Assembly (NCBI GenBank): GCA_003576915.1
Contig: QEVF01000009.1
Span: forward strand, 81,638 to 125,775
DNA length: 44,138 bases
Source: Planctomycetota bacterium
GTDB taxonomy: Bacteria; Planctomycetota; UBA8742; UBA2392
Reading direction: 5' to 3'
Positions 1 to 7,867 of the stretch are shown one piece after another (within the stretch, counting starts at the first letter, position 1; each line of letters begins with the position of its first letter). The notes below the pieces were generated by a model. It was given only the letters and a program-made list of their open reading frames with translations, was not told where the DNA came from and did not search any database. The position numbers were made by a program, and so were the translations under genes.

Positions 1-38
1 TCACCCTGGGCTTCTCCTGGGGCGGGCGCTGGTACTAA
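1..38 (+). CDS. C-terminal end of an upstream DUF481-like barrel protein (partial)
   Basis: Only the last 11 codons and the TAA stop (36-38) are present; the gene begins outside the window. They read TLGFSWGGRWY, ending in an aromatic residue as outer-membrane beta-barrel strands commonly do. The end resembles the end of the DUF481-like protein at 658-1722 (VLGISWGGKGP), so the two are probably paralogues flanking mscL. The fragment is too short to assign alone; the family call is inferred from this resemblance. Confidence 0.4.
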   Translation, partial: TLGFSWGGRWY

Positions 39-56
39 CCCCCACCGGAGGCCCCC

Positions 57-518
57 ATGCTCAAGGGCATGCTCAAGGAGTTCAAGGATTTCGCACTGCG
101 CGGCAACGTCGTTGACCTGGCCGTGGGCGTCATCATCGGCGCCGCGTTCGGCAAGATCGTGAGTTCCGCCGTGTCCGACCTGATCATGCCGCCCATCGGC
201 ATGCTGGTCGGCAAGATGGATTTTTCGAACCTCTATCTGAACCTGCAGGACTTCGCGGACACCGAGCGCTCGCTGCAGGCCGTGCGTGACGCCAAGGTTC
301 CCGTTGTGGCCTACGGGTTGTTCCTGAACAACCTCATCGACTTCACCATCATCGCCTTCGTCATCTTCATCACCATCAAGCAGATCAACCGCCTGAAGAA
401 GGCGCCCCCGCCCGCAGCGCCGGACAAGAAAGACTGCCCCCGCTGCTTCAGCAGCATCCCACTCAAGGCCTCGCGCTGCCCCCACTGCACCAGCGAGCTG
501 GAGCCCGGCAAGGCCTGA
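57..518 (+). CDS. mscL: Large-conductance mechanosensitive channel MscL with C-terminal zinc ribbon
   Basis: A 153-aa pore protein of the inner membrane that opens under extreme membrane tension and releases solutes during hypo-osmotic shock. The N-terminus carries the amphipathic helix and first membrane helix typical of MscL ([20 protein letters not shown], residues 9-28), a periplasmic loop at about 45-85 and the second helix at about 86-110 ([19 protein letters not shown]). After a proline-rich linker comes an extra domain at about 127-148 with two CPxC pairs (CPRC...CPHC), a zinc ribbon that is not part of ordinary MscL. The MscL core is normal in length. A good Shine-Dalgarno (GGAGG) precedes the ATG. 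A strong hairpin terminator follows at 538-563. Confidence 0.96.
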   Translation: MLKGMLKEFKDFALRGNVVDLAVGVIIGAAFGKIVSSAVSDLIMPPIGMLVGKMDFSNLYLNLQDFADTERSLQAVRDAKVPVVAYGLFLNNLIDFTIIAFVIFITIKQINRLKKAPPPAAPDKKDCPRCFSSIPLKASRCPHCTSELEPGKA

Positions 519-537
519 GCCAAGCACACGCTGTCCG

Positions 538-563
538 GGGCCGGCCCTTTGGGGCCGGCCCTT
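538..563 (+). terminator. GC-rich hairpin terminator after mscL
   Basis: A 10-bp perfect stem, GGGCCGGCCC at 538-547 and again at 552-561 (the arm is self-complementary), with a TTTG loop and two Ts after it. It lies 20 nt after the mscL stop. The T tract is short, so termination strength is uncertain. Confidence 0.6.
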
Positions 564-657
564 GTGCCTGAACAAAAGTTGGGAAATCGTTGCCCTTCGG
601 CGCTTCAAGGGCCGTTTAACCACGCACCTCCATCTGCCACGAACGACACGCGCCCGC

Positions 658-1722
658 ATGAAGCCCGCGACCTGCCTGCTTGTCCTGTTGACCCTGATTT
701 TCGCGCCCGGGCTGCGTGCCGGCGACGGCGCCCAGGCCGACACCCTGCGCACGGGTTCGGGCGAATTTCTGCGCGGCAAGTTCCTGAAACTGGAAGGCGG
801 CAAGGTCCACTTCCAGACCACGGACCTCGGTACCGTGCAGGTACCCGTTGAACGCGTGGAGGAACTGGCCCTGGGGGCGGCGCGCAAAGTTCGCATCCGT
901 CTGGGCATTGACGTGCGCGGCCAGGAGGAAGTCACCCTCTCCACGCGCAAGGGCCTGCTGGTCATTCGGGGCGATGGCGGCGAACGGGAAGTGCGCCTGA
1001 GCGAGGTCAAGGGCATTGATGAAGCCGTGCCCGCCGGCGAAGCCACCTGGAACGTGAGCGGCCGGGCCTTTGTCAGCTACACGGACGGCAACACCAAGAA
1101 CTTTGCCCTGGGCTATCGCTTCGATGTGCGCCGCAACACGCCCCTGAACGAAATCAAGCTCTTTGCCGAGGGCAACATCCTGCAGGACCGAAAACTCGAG
1201 GAAGACCAGGTGCGCCGGCGCGACTACGGCATGGGGCTGTTCTACCGTTACCTGGCGCCGTTTCGCATGACCTGCGACTTGAGCCAGGACCTGTTCATCA
1301 ACGAGTTTGCGGGCTTCCACTACCGCAGCGTGACGGCCACGGGACTGAGCTACTTTCCCGTGCGCGAAGCCGACGCAAGCTGGAGCCTCTCGGCCGCGGC
1401 CACCTACACCGTGGAAGACCTGATCCGGAAGGCGGAAGACCGCGAGTTCTTCGGCGCGCGCGCCGGCACGGAGATTGACGTCTGGGCTGAAAAGCGCGCC
1501 CTGCACCTGCGGCTCAAGGCCGAGGTCAATTTCGACTTCGAGGAACTCAAGAACATCACGGCGCTCTACGAAGCCCTGCTGGAAATACGCGCCTTCGAGA
1601 TCTTCACGTTCGGCATCAGCTTCCGCGACGTTTACGACAACCTGCCGCCCCCCAAGCGCTTCCACCACGACGTGACCATCAGCGCCGTGCTGGGCATTTC
1701 CTGGGGCGGCAAGGGTCCCTGA
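658..1722 (+). CDS. DUF481-family (YdiY-like) predicted outer-membrane protein
   Basis: A 354-aa exported protein. I chose the ATG at 658 because it opens a clean signal peptide (MKPATCLLVLLTLIFAPGLRA); the longer frame back to 562 adds basic sequence with no export signal. Residues about 30-130 form a small beta-rich region typical of the segment before DUF481 (TGSGEFLRGKFLKLEGGKV). Residues about 135-354 alternate polar and aromatic residues (VSYTDGNTKNFALGYRFDV, LFYRYLAPFRMTCDLSQDLF), as in a DUF481 barrel. The C-terminal strand resembles that of the fragment at 1-38, suggesting a tandem paralogue pair with mscL between them. Function unknown. It is convergent with the agmatinase gene, 16 bp away. 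Confidence 0.75.
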   Translation: MKPATCLLVLLTLIFAPGLRAGDGAQADTLRTGSGEFLRGKFLKLEGGKVHFQTTDLGTVQVPVERVEELALGAARKVRIRLGIDVRGQEEVTLSTRKGLLVIRGDGGEREVRLSEVKGIDEAVPAGEATWNVSGRAFVSYTDGNTKNFALGYRFDVRRNTPLNEIKLFAEGNILQDRKLEEDQVRRRDYGMGLFYRYLAPFRMTCDLSQDLFINEFAGFHYRSVTATGLSYFPVREADASWSLSAAATYTVEDLIRKAEDREFFGARAGTEIDVWAEKRALHLRLKAEVNFDFEELKNITALYEALLEIRAFEIFTFGISFRDVYDNLPPPKRFHHDVTISAVLGISWGGKGP

Positions 1723-1738
1723 AGGCCCCGGCTCTGCG

Positions 1739-2701
1739 TCAGACCGCGCTCTTGCCCTGAAGGCAGTAGCCGGCGATGAAGGCGATGATGCGGCCCATTA
1801 GCCGCGCGGCCGCGAACTCCGTCTGGTGCGAGCCCTTCACGGGCGCGACCTCGACAATGTCAAAGCCCACCACATTGCGGGCCTTGCAGGCGCGCTCGAT
1901 CAGGTCCAGGCCCGTGTACCAGCTCAGGCCCCCCGGCTCGGGTGTTCCGGTCGCGGGGAACACGCTGGGATCAAACCCGTCCACGTCCACCGTGAGGTAG
2001 ACGTTGCGCGTCAGCCTGGACACGGCTTCGTCCTGCCAGGGACCGCTGTCGCGGTACTGGAAGGCGTGGTAGCAGTGAACCGGCCTCTCAGGATGGCCGG
2101 GCTCGAAGGCCTCCCGCGAGCGGATGCCGGCCTGAACGATGGGGCAAAGCTCGTTGATGCGCGCCGCCGCCGTGGCATGGTTGAACTTCTGTCCGTGATA
2201 CTCATCGCGCATGTCGCTGTGGGCGTCGATGTGCAGTACCGAAAGCTCGGGGTACTTTTCCCAGCAGGCTTTGACCGCACCAAAGCTCACGGTGTGCTCA
2301 CCGCCCACCAGAATCGGAATCTTCCCGGCCTCCACCACCTGGCGCGCCACTTCGTGGATGCGGCGGTTGATCTCGGCGCCGTCGCACTTGCAGTCCAGCG
2401 GCTTGAGGGTGCAGACGCCGTGCTCGAGAATGGGCTGCTGGCCGGTGATTTCGTCGAACAGTTCGACCTGCTGGCTGGCGTTCCAGATGGCTTTGGGGCC
2501 GCCGCCGGTGCCGCCGCCGTAGGTGACGGTTTTGTCAAACGGGGCCTGGATCACGACGAAGCGGGCGCGCTCGAAAGTGGCCAGCTTGGGGTCGATGGCA
2601 AAGTAGTTGTTCTCGCCGTGCACGACGAGGGAGCTGACATTCAGGCCGGGCCCCCGGCCCTTGGCCTTCTGGGAAGGGGCTTTGCGGGTGGTCTTCTTCA
2701 T
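1739..2701 (-). CDS. speB: Agmatinase (ureohydrolase family)
   Basis: A 320-aa cytosolic dimanganese hydrolase that converts agmatine to putrescine and urea. The start is the ATG at 2701 (MKKTTRKAP); the longer frame upstream overlaps the preceding gene. All ureohydrolase metal motifs are visible: GGEHTVSFG with His136, HIDAHSDMRDEY with Asp159, His161 and Asp163, and the TVDVDGFDPSVFPATGTPEP block with Asp239 and Asp241. The length fits the family. It is the second gene of a two-gene operon, 82 nt after the pyruvoyl arginine decarboxylase that makes its substrate. This pairing supports agmatinase over arginase or guanidinobutyrase, although specificity cannot be read from the motifs alone. 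Confidence 0.92.
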   Translation of the reverse strand: MKKTTRKAPSQKAKGRGPGLNVSSLVVHGENNYFAIDPKLATFERARFVVIQAPFDKTVTYGGGTGGGPKAIWNASQQVELFDEITGQQPILEHGVCTLKPLDCKCDGAEINRRIHEVARQVVEAGKIPILVGGEHTVSFGAVKACWEKYPELSVLHIDAHSDMRDEYHGQKFNHATAAARINELCPIVQAGIRSREAFEPGHPERPVHCYHAFQYRDSGPWQDEAVSRLTRNVYLTVDVDGFDPSVFPATGTPEPGGLSWYTGLDLIERACKARNVVGFDIVEVAPVKGSHQTEFAAARLMGRIIAFIAGYCLQGKSAV

Positions 2702-2783
2702 GGCGCAAGTCCTGTTGAGTGGCGGTCTGCAAAGTCTCCGGGGCGAGGCCTGGCCTCGCCCCGGCGGCGGTCCATGCCGTCGT

Positions 2784-3461
2784 CTACTCGTTGTTGTCCG
2801 ACTTCTTGCGCGGGCGCTCCAGCTTGGTGATGGGCGCGGGCAGCAGCAGGCCGCCGGGGTGGTGCTTGGCGGCCGCCAGGCGGGCATCCTCGGGGCTGAG
2901 GCCCCAGTTGTCGAAGATGAAGACGCAGGCTGCAATCACCGTGGCCCAGTGCCCGTCCTTGGGCCCCTCCGCGGACTGGGTAATGTTGCGCGTGGCCACC
3001 ATGTGCCCGCCGATCTTCCACTCCTGCTCACGTTCCTTCCACGCCTTGGAGGAGTCAAAGGGCGCGCCCAGCACCGTGGCCAGCATGGATGCTGCCAGGT
3101 CTTCGGCCTTTTCGCCCAGCTGCTCGTCGTTCTGGCCGTAGTCGTGCAGCTCGCTCAGGTAGCCAAAGCGCGTGGGGTCCTTGGGGACGGCCACTCCCAC
3201 CGAGGCGGCGATCATGCGGCGGTATTCGTTGGTGCTCTGGCGGCTCATCACGCAAAAGCCGATCTGGCCGTCGTGCAGTTCCTTGACGCCCTTCTCCTTG
3301 CTGATGAGCTTGCAGTGCGGAGGGAATATCGAGCTGATGGTGACGATGTTCAGCGCCGCAATGCCCGCGTCACGCAGAGCGTCTTCGAAGCTCGCCAGGT
3401 AGTCCTTCGAGATACCCACGCCCTTGGTCAGGAAACACCGGGTGGGAACGAGTTGGTACAT
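2784..3461 (-). CDS. pdaD: Pyruvoyl-dependent arginine decarboxylase (PvlArgDC)
   Basis: A 225-aa enzyme that decarboxylates arginine to agmatine with a covalent pyruvoyl group. The N-terminal family signature is complete: FLTKGVG at 10-16, SFEDALRDAGI at 24-34, and VTISSIFPPHCKLI from residue 40. The proenzyme should cut itself between Ser43 and Ser44, making Ser44 the pyruvoyl residue of the alpha chain. The C-terminal tail (about 190-225) is longer and more charged than in compact archaeal homologues. It is the first gene of an operon with agmatinase, giving the full arginine to agmatine to putrescine route. A promoter with a good -10 box lies at 3519-3546. The family is best known from archaea and scattered bacteria. 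Confidence 0.93.
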   Translation of the reverse strand: MYQLVPTRCFLTKGVGISKDYLASFEDALRDAGIAALNIVTISSIFPPHCKLISKEKGVKELHDGQIGFCVMSRQSTNEYRRMIAASVGVAVPKDPTRFGYLSELHDYGQNDEQLGEKAEDLAASMLATVLGAPFDSSKAWKEREQEWKIGGHMVATRNITQSAEGPKDGHWATVIAACVFIFDNWGLSPEDARLAAAKHHPGGLLLPAPITKLERPRKKSDNNE

Positions 3462-3518
3462 GCTCGCCGTCCTTGATGAATGAGTGAGTTGACCGCCGCA
3501 CCTTTGCAGCGGCGCGGC

Positions 3519-3546
3519 ATTGTAAACACGCCTGCCCGCGACGCAA
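3519..3546 (-). promoter_or_regulatory. Sigma-70-like promoter of the arginine decarboxylase-agmatinase operon
   Basis: Read on the minus strand: -35 TTGCGT (3541-3546), 16-nt spacer, -10 TACAAT (3519-3524). Transcription would start near 3512, giving a leader of about 50 nt before the ATG at 3461 with an AAGGA ribosome site. It is assigned by motif only. Confidence 0.55.
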
Positions 3547-3566
3547 AAAATCGCTGACTTTTTTGC
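3543..3566. repeat. AT-rich perfect inverted repeat overlapping the promoter region
   Basis: GCAAAAAA (3543-3550) and TTTTTTGC (3559-3566) are perfect complements separated by 8 nt. It lies between the stop of the upstream gene (3612) and the -35 box of the polyamine operon. It could act as a terminator for the gene at 3612-5243 on the minus strand, because the second arm then ends in six Ts, or as an operator. Its symmetry fits either. Confidence 0.5.
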
Positions 3567-3611
3567 GGGGCGCCGCGCCTTGACAGTTTCTTGTGGAAAG
3601 CCTGCCCGGTC

Positions 3612-5243
3612 CTACTTCCAGAGGTGACCCAGTTCCGCCGCCTTGGCCTTCACGAACTCGGGCTCCAGCCGGTAGTAGATCTCCAGGCTCAGCACGTTGA
3701 TGGCCGTGGCATACAGCCGCCCGCCGCCGTGCTGGGCCCAGAACTCGAGGGGGTCAAAGCTGCCGCGCCGTCCCCCGCTCTTGACCTGATTGTTCAGCAG
3801 CGCGTGCTTGAGCCCGATGTTCCACTCGCGCCAGCGGTCCTGGCCCTTGGGTTCGTCACGGGCCAGCAGCATGGCCACGGAGCCGTAGTACCAGTAATAG
3901 AACGAGCTGTGGGTCGCATCCTTCACACGCGACCAGTCCGGCGCGTTCCGGGCCAGTCTGGTCAGTTGCCGGTCCTGCATGGGCGAAGCCGCAGGCTCTC
4001 CCAGCAGGCGCCGACATACGTTGCTCACGGCCGTCATGCCCAGGCCGCCCTGGCCGCTGCGGGGCGAAGCATCGGCATAGATACCCTCGCCGTCCTCGCG
4101 CGTGGCCTTGCGCAGGAAGGCCGTCAAAAGGCGCAGGCTGTCCTCAGGCAGGTCAAAGCCCGCCTCGCGCCCGGCCACAAGGGCGAGCACGCACCAGCCT
4201 GTGATCGAGAGGTCGTTGCGCTCTTCGGCGCGGGGCTTGCGCCCGCCCTGGGAGTAGTCCCAGCCGCCGCCGGGCCCCTGCTGCGACAGCATGAACAGCA
4301 GGGCGCGCTTCACGGGCTGACGCAGGGCCTTGTCGCCGTTGGAGAGATACAGGTCCGCCAGGGCCAGGCTGGCCAGGGCGTGATCGTACATGTCGGACCC
4401 CGACGTGAGGCCAAAGCCGCCGTCCTGGGGACGCTGCTGCAAAAGCAGCCAGTCCCGCGCGCCCTTGACGACGCGGCCGTAGCGCCGGTCATCCTCCGTG
4501 TAGCCGGCCCCCGTGAAGGCAAGCAGGCAGAGCCCTGTGATGCCGATGTCGCGGTAGGTGCCGCCCGGCCCCTCGGCCATTTTGTCGTCAAACGTCGGGT
4601 TCTTGAGGTAATGGACCATGAAGCCGTCGCTGTCCCAGCGGCCGTCGCTGTCCTGCACTGAAGCCAGCCATTGCAGCCCCAGCTCGACGGCGTTTTCCGT
4701 CTGGGCTGAGCCTCCGTTACGCTTGAGGCCCGTGCCGTGCCGCCCCTGCCCGCGCAGACCGTGAGATCCGCCGCCGGGCTGCACGCCTCCCGCTTCGCCC
4801 GTCTGGCCGCCCCCCGCCGAATCCACGGAGCCCGCAAGGCGCTCGGCGAGGCTGCGCTTGTCCTTCACGGGCTGCTCGGAGGGTTGCTCCGGCGCGGCTT
4901 CCGGGCGCGGCTCAGGGGCCGCCTCGCGCCGGGCCACCACGGGGGCCGCCGTCTCCTTCAGGGCGTCATTGACGCTGCGCGGCTGGCCGCTTTGGGCGGC
5001 GGGCGTTCCCGCGGCCGCGCCGGCTTCTTCGTCGGAGGCTTCGTCGTCGGCGCCCTTGTCCATGCCGACATGGAGCACATACTCGCCCGCCCCCCGCACC
5101 TGGCCCGCCATCTGCAACAGGCGCTGGTTGATCAGCAGGGTGAAGAACATCAGGTGCAGGCTGAGCGTCAGCAGCAGCGGCGAAAGCCAGTCGCCGCGGC
5201 GCCTGGCGTTGGTCAGCTTGAACTCGCCCTGGCCGTCAGTCAC
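3612..5243 (-). CDS. Membrane-anchored prenyltransferase/squalene-oxidase-repeat (alpha-toroid) protein
   Basis: A 543-aa protein with one N-terminal membrane helix (about 18-40, WLSPLLLTLSLHLMFFTLLI), a low-complexity Ala/Pro/Glu linker with a Gly-rich stretch, and a C-terminal alpha/alpha toroid from about 185. The toroid contains repeats of the QW type: GLQWLASVQDSDGRWD, ARDWLLLQQRPQDGGFG and LSQQGPGGGWDYSQGG. The acidic DxDD motif of true cyclases is not evident, so a structural or binding role is more likely than terpene cyclisation. I place the start at the GTG at 5243 rather than the ATG at 5282: GGAGG sits 5 nt before the GTG, and that start abuts the upstream stop (GTGACTGA), a coupling arrangement. 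Such proteins are frequent in Planctomycetota. Confidence 0.85.
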   Translation of the reverse strand: MTDGQGEFKLTNARRRGDWLSPLLLTLSLHLMFFTLLINQRLLQMAGQVRGAGEYVLHVGMDKGADDEASDEEAGAAAGTPAAQSGQPRSVNDALKETAAPVVARREAAPEPRPEAAPEQPSEQPVKDKRSLAERLAGSVDSAGGGQTGEAGGVQPGGGSHGLRGQGRHGTGLKRNGGSAQTENAVELGLQWLASVQDSDGRWDSDGFMVHYLKNPTFDDKMAEGPGGTYRDIGITGLCLLAFTGAGYTEDDRRYGRVVKGARDWLLLQQRPQDGGFGLTSGSDMYDHALASLALADLYLSNGDKALRQPVKRALLFMLSQQGPGGGWDYSQGGRKPRAEERNDLSITGWCVLALVAGREAGFDLPEDSLRLLTAFLRKATREDGEGIYADASPRSGQGGLGMTAVSNVCRRLLGEPAASPMQDRQLTRLARNAPDWSRVKDATHSSFYYWYYGSVAMLLARDEPKGQDRWREWNIGLKHALLNNQVKSGGRRGSFDPLEFWAQHGGGRLYATAINVLSLEIYYRLEPEFVKAKAAELGHLWK

Positions 5244-6366
5244 GCTTGCCTCCGGCCTTCTGGCGTTGGAGTTCTTCTTCAATCTGCCGCCTCAGGGACT
5301 CCAGCTCGTCGGGCTTCATGTCAGCCAGTTCGCGCGTGGCCTTGCCCAGGAGACGCGCCCGCGCCAGGTGGGCCGCGTCGCGCACATCCGGCGAGGGATC
5401 GGTTTCGGCCAGCTTGTCGATGTCGCCCAGCGCCGTGGCGTCCTCCAGCAGCGAACTGACGCGGCAGGCCAGGGCCCGCGTGCGCGTGTCACTGTCACGC
5501 AGCAGCGCCCTGACCCAGGGCCGCGTGGCTATCAGTCGCCTTGAGCCCGCCTCGATCAGCCCCTCCCACACAACGGCCAGGTCGCGGCTTTCCAGCTTCC
5601 GGATGGTGGGTGCGGCGGCCTCCCGCTCGATGGAGGCCAGCTCTTCCAGCACCGGCGGGGGCACCGAGGGGCGCGGCGGCGCAGGCGTCTCCGCGGGCGC
5701 CTTGGGCTGCTCCTGTGCCGGGGGCGTGGGCTTGGGGGGCAATGCCTCCTCGGGCGTCAGGGCTTCGCGCGGGCGCTGCCGCGCCGTTTCCTGTGGCTCA
5801 TTGGAGCGTTGGCTGCTGACTTCGTACAGCTTCTGCTGGGTGGAAATCGCGTACCAGACGGATAGCGCGAACATGGGCAGCACAATGGCGATCAGCACGA
5901 TGGGCAGCACGGGCCGTCGCTCTTCTTTGCGGGCCTCCGCCAGATAGGCGGCGCTGCGCGAAGCCGCCCTGGGCGCCTGGGGCCTCCGCGCCGAAGGCAG
6001 AGTCGGGGCCGCCGGTGCGGCCGGCAGCACCATGGACGGCGCGGCGTGGACGGGCGGGGCGCTAACCGGTGCGGGCGCGGGCTGGCGGCAGCGCACACAC
6101 TCGACATCGTCGCCCAGGCGCGAGGCCCGGCCCTCAATCAGGTCCAGGGCCGTGATGGGAATGCCGCAGCCGCGGCACTTCCAGACTTTCTCGGCGTAGC
6201 GGTCCAGGGGGCCGGAGGTCTGGCGCGCAGCACTCTCGCGCGCCGACTTGGCTTTGGTTTCGCAGGCCCGGCAGATGGTCTCGCCGTCGCGCTCGGAGGC
6301 TTCGCCTCTAGCCAGCGCGCCCTCAGACAACGGACGGCCACAGGAATCACAGAACAGGAGCTGCAT
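5236..6366 (-). CDS. Double zinc-ribbon, single-pass membrane protein with HEAT-like domain
   Basis: A 376-aa protein of unknown function. Residues 6-36 form a first zinc ribbon (CDSC...CRAC) and about 63-94 a second (CRGC...CVRC). A Pro/Ala-rich linker leads to one membrane helix at about 153-175 (VLPIVLIAIVLPMFALSVWY). A second Pro/Glu linker precedes a helical C-terminal region (about 255-376), whose spacing (RDSDTRTRALACRVSSLLED, DPSPDVRDAAHLARARLLG) resembles HEAT repeats. The stop overlaps the GTG start of the toroid protein, so the two are probably co-translated and may form one membrane assembly. No enzymatic motif is seen. Confidence 0.8.
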   Translation of the reverse strand: MQLLFCDSCGRPLSEGALARGEASERDGETICRACETKAKSARESAARQTSGPLDRYAEKVWKCRGCGIPITALDLIEGRASRLGDDVECVRCRQPAPAPVSAPPVHAAPSMVLPAAPAAPTLPSARRPQAPRAASRSAAYLAEARKEERRPVLPIVLIAIVLPMFALSVWYAISTQQKLYEVSSQRSNEPQETARQRPREALTPEEALPPKPTPPAQEQPKAPAETPAPPRPSVPPPVLEELASIEREAAAPTIRKLESRDLAVVWEGLIEAGSRRLIATRPWVRALLRDSDTRTRALACRVSSLLEDATALGDIDKLAETDPSPDVRDAAHLARARLLGKATRELADMKPDELESLRRQIEEELQRQKAGGKRD

Positions 6367-6423
6367 AGCGAGCCTTGGGGTCGGCTCAGGGAGACTTCCA
6401 TAATTGTATGAACGAGCAGCGGG

Positions 6424-7320
6424 CTAGGGAAGTTCAAGCTTCAGGCAGAACACGCTGCCGCCCGACTTCAGAAACTCCCCCGTTTCAACCTCCATGACTT
6501 CAAAGCCCCGGCGCTTCAGTTCGGACACCGTGGCGGCGCTGCCGCGCTGCAGCAGGACGTGGCGGCCATCGGGGCAATGGGCGTTGCAGGCGAAGTTGGC
6601 GGCGTCGGCCGCGCTGATGTCAATGAGCGAAGGAAACGCCGCCTTGAGGCGCTGGCGCGAGGGGGCGTCAAAGGCGGCCTCAATCCACAGGGCGCTTTCG
6701 GCGTTGAGGCAGGCCAGGCAGGTGTCGAGGTGGTAGAAAGCCGGGTCCTCCAGCCGCAGGGGAATCACGGGCACATCGGCGATGCGGCTGACTTCGGGCC
6801 AGGCGGCTTCACTGGTGCGCGGGCCGATGCCGCCGAAGATCACGCGCCGCGCCGGATGCCAGATGGCGTCTCCCATGCCCTCGAAGCTGGAGACGGCCGG
6901 CGACAGCGTGTGCAGGCGCCAGCCGCGCCGCGAGTACCAGCGCTCGTAGTAGGCGACTTCAGGCGCGCGGGTTTCGCTTTTCATGCGCGAGAGGATGACG
7001 CCGGGGCGCCCGTGGCTGTCATGAAAGGGAAAGCTCTGGTTGGCGCAGAAGCAGAAGTCCGCAAGGCCCTCGCCGGCCTCAATGACCTCGACACCGAGGC
7101 CCGCGGTTTCGTAGGCCGCCTTCAGGGCCGCCCACTGAGCCTGGGCCAGGTCGCGGTTGACGCGATGGAGGTTGCCGGCGGCGTCCTTCATCCAGGGGTT
7201 GATGGCCGTCTCGACGGCGAAGAAGTCCGGACGGGCCATGAGCACCCGTGACACCGGCGCGCGCGCGGGGGCCGCGGCCAGAACCGCTTTGACCTCAGAG
7301 GCGGAGAGAGCCAGTGCCAT
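6424..7320 (-). CDS. Amidinotransferase / dimethylarginine dimethylaminohydrolase-like enzyme
   Basis: A 298-aa guanidine-modifying-superfamily enzyme of the five-bladed propeller fold. The catalytic pattern is present: CFCANQ near 90-95, an acidic SFEGMGDA block (Glu147, Asp151), the histidine in FYHLDTCLACL (His197) and the C-terminal nucleophile in SGGSVFCLKLEL (Cys292). DDAH, arginine deiminase-related hydrolases and amidinotransferases all share this arrangement, so the substrate is an arginine-type guanidine but cannot be specified. The start is the ATG at 7320; a GTG four codons upstream is possible and neither has a clear ribosome site. The polyamine operon nearby also consumes arginine, but no direct link is shown. 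Confidence 0.85.
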   Translation of the reverse strand: MALALSASEVKAVLAAAPARAPVSRVLMARPDFFAVETAINPWMKDAAGNLHRVNRDLAQAQWAALKAAYETAGLGVEVIEAGEGLADFCFCANQSFPFHDSHGRPGVILSRMKSETRAPEVAYYERWYSRRGWRLHTLSPAVSSFEGMGDAIWHPARRVIFGGIGPRTSEAAWPEVSRIADVPVIPLRLEDPAFYHLDTCLACLNAESALWIEAAFDAPSRQRLKAAFPSLIDISAADAANFACNAHCPDGRHVLLQRGSAATVSELKRRGFEVMEVETGEFLKSGGSVFCLKLELP

Positions 7321-7358
7321 GGCACTGATCACACCAAAGGCACGGCGCCGTGCAAGAC

Positions 7359-7387
7359 TTGGGATTGGAAAGGGGCGGCGCTATAAC
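7359..7387 (+). promoter_or_regulatory. Promoter placing the transcript start at the ATG of 7394 (leaderless)
   Basis: -35 TTGGGA (7359-7364), 17-nt spacer, -10 TATAAC (7382-7387). Only 6 nt separate the -10 box from the ATG, so transcription should begin at or beside the start codon and no ribosome-binding site is present. The same geometry recurs at 9616-9645 and 13781-13810. Confidence 0.6.
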
Positions 7388-7393
7388 TCCGCC

Positions 7394-7753
7394 ATGCTCA
7401 GCGCCATCAACGCGGCAATCTTTCTCTGGCTTTGCGCCGGCATCGCCCTCAAGCGCCGACGCACCCTGCACGGGGCGATGATGAGCATGGGCTTTGCGTT
7501 TGACCTCTCGCTGCTGCTTTACGTGGAACTGAGCGCGCGGGCCATTGAGCAGACGGTGGGCAAGCCGCCGGGGGCGATACTGGTGGTGCATGTAGCCCTG
7601 GCGACCATCATGCTGCTGCTCTATCCCGTGGTGCTATACAGCGGAGGCAAGGTGTATGCCGGGGGCGAAGCGCGGCGGCACAAGCGGGTGGCGCTCCCTT
7701 TTATGGTGACGCGCCTGCTGGTGGTGATCACGGCATGGATGGTTGCCCACTGA
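7394..7753 (+). CDS. Small integral membrane protein (DUF420-like)
   Basis: A 119-aa protein with four predicted membrane helices: about 2-18, 27-45, 60-80 and 98-117. Basic residues (KRRRTLHG, GGEARRHKRVA) lie between them. The layout of short helices with histidines near membrane boundaries (TLHG, VVHVALA) resembles DUF420/YozB-type proteins, but the match is by pattern only. The ATG at 7394 is preceded directly by a -10 box, so the mRNA is probably leaderless. It stands alone, divergent from the amidinotransferase-like gene. Confidence 0.65.
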   Translation: MLSAINAAIFLWLCAGIALKRRRTLHGAMMSMGFAFDLSLLLYVELSARAIEQTVGKPPGAILVVHVALATIMLLLYPVVLYSGGKVYAGGEARRHKRVALPFMVTRLLVVITAWMVAH

Positions 7754-7761
7754 GCCTCATA

Positions 7762-7835
7762 TGATCCGTGGCATCGGCCTCCGGCCGATGAAAGCTATGC
7801 ACAGGCCGAACACATCGACGGGACGCCGAAGCCAA
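7762..7835. repeat. REP-type repeat on the 3' side of the RAYT gene
   Basis: It contains a perfect 8-bp hairpin, CATCGGCC (7772-7779), TCC loop, GGCCGATG (7783-7790). A degraded second hairpin follows at about 7813-7829. The segment aligns without gaps to 8582-8655 on the other side of the transposase gene, in the same orientation, with about 80 percent identity by eye. The flanking copies and hairpin form are typical of REP elements linked to REP-associated tyrosine transposases. Confidence 0.75.
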
Positions 7836-7867
7836 AGCTTCCGACGCGGACGCTGCCACGAGATGCA

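Noticed and set aside
616..1668. Long antisense ORF opposite the DUF481-like gene (and similar long antisense ORFs at 1826-2830, 3591-4661, 8899-9500, 11856-13526, 20834-22417 and 34504-37374)
   Set aside because: High-GC codon bias produces long open mirror frames. These lack domains, starts with ribosome sites and sensible composition.
5241..5282. ATG start at 5282 for the toroid protein
   Set aside because: It would overlap the upstream gene by 47 bp; GTG at 5243 has GGAGG at good spacing and abuts the upstream stop.
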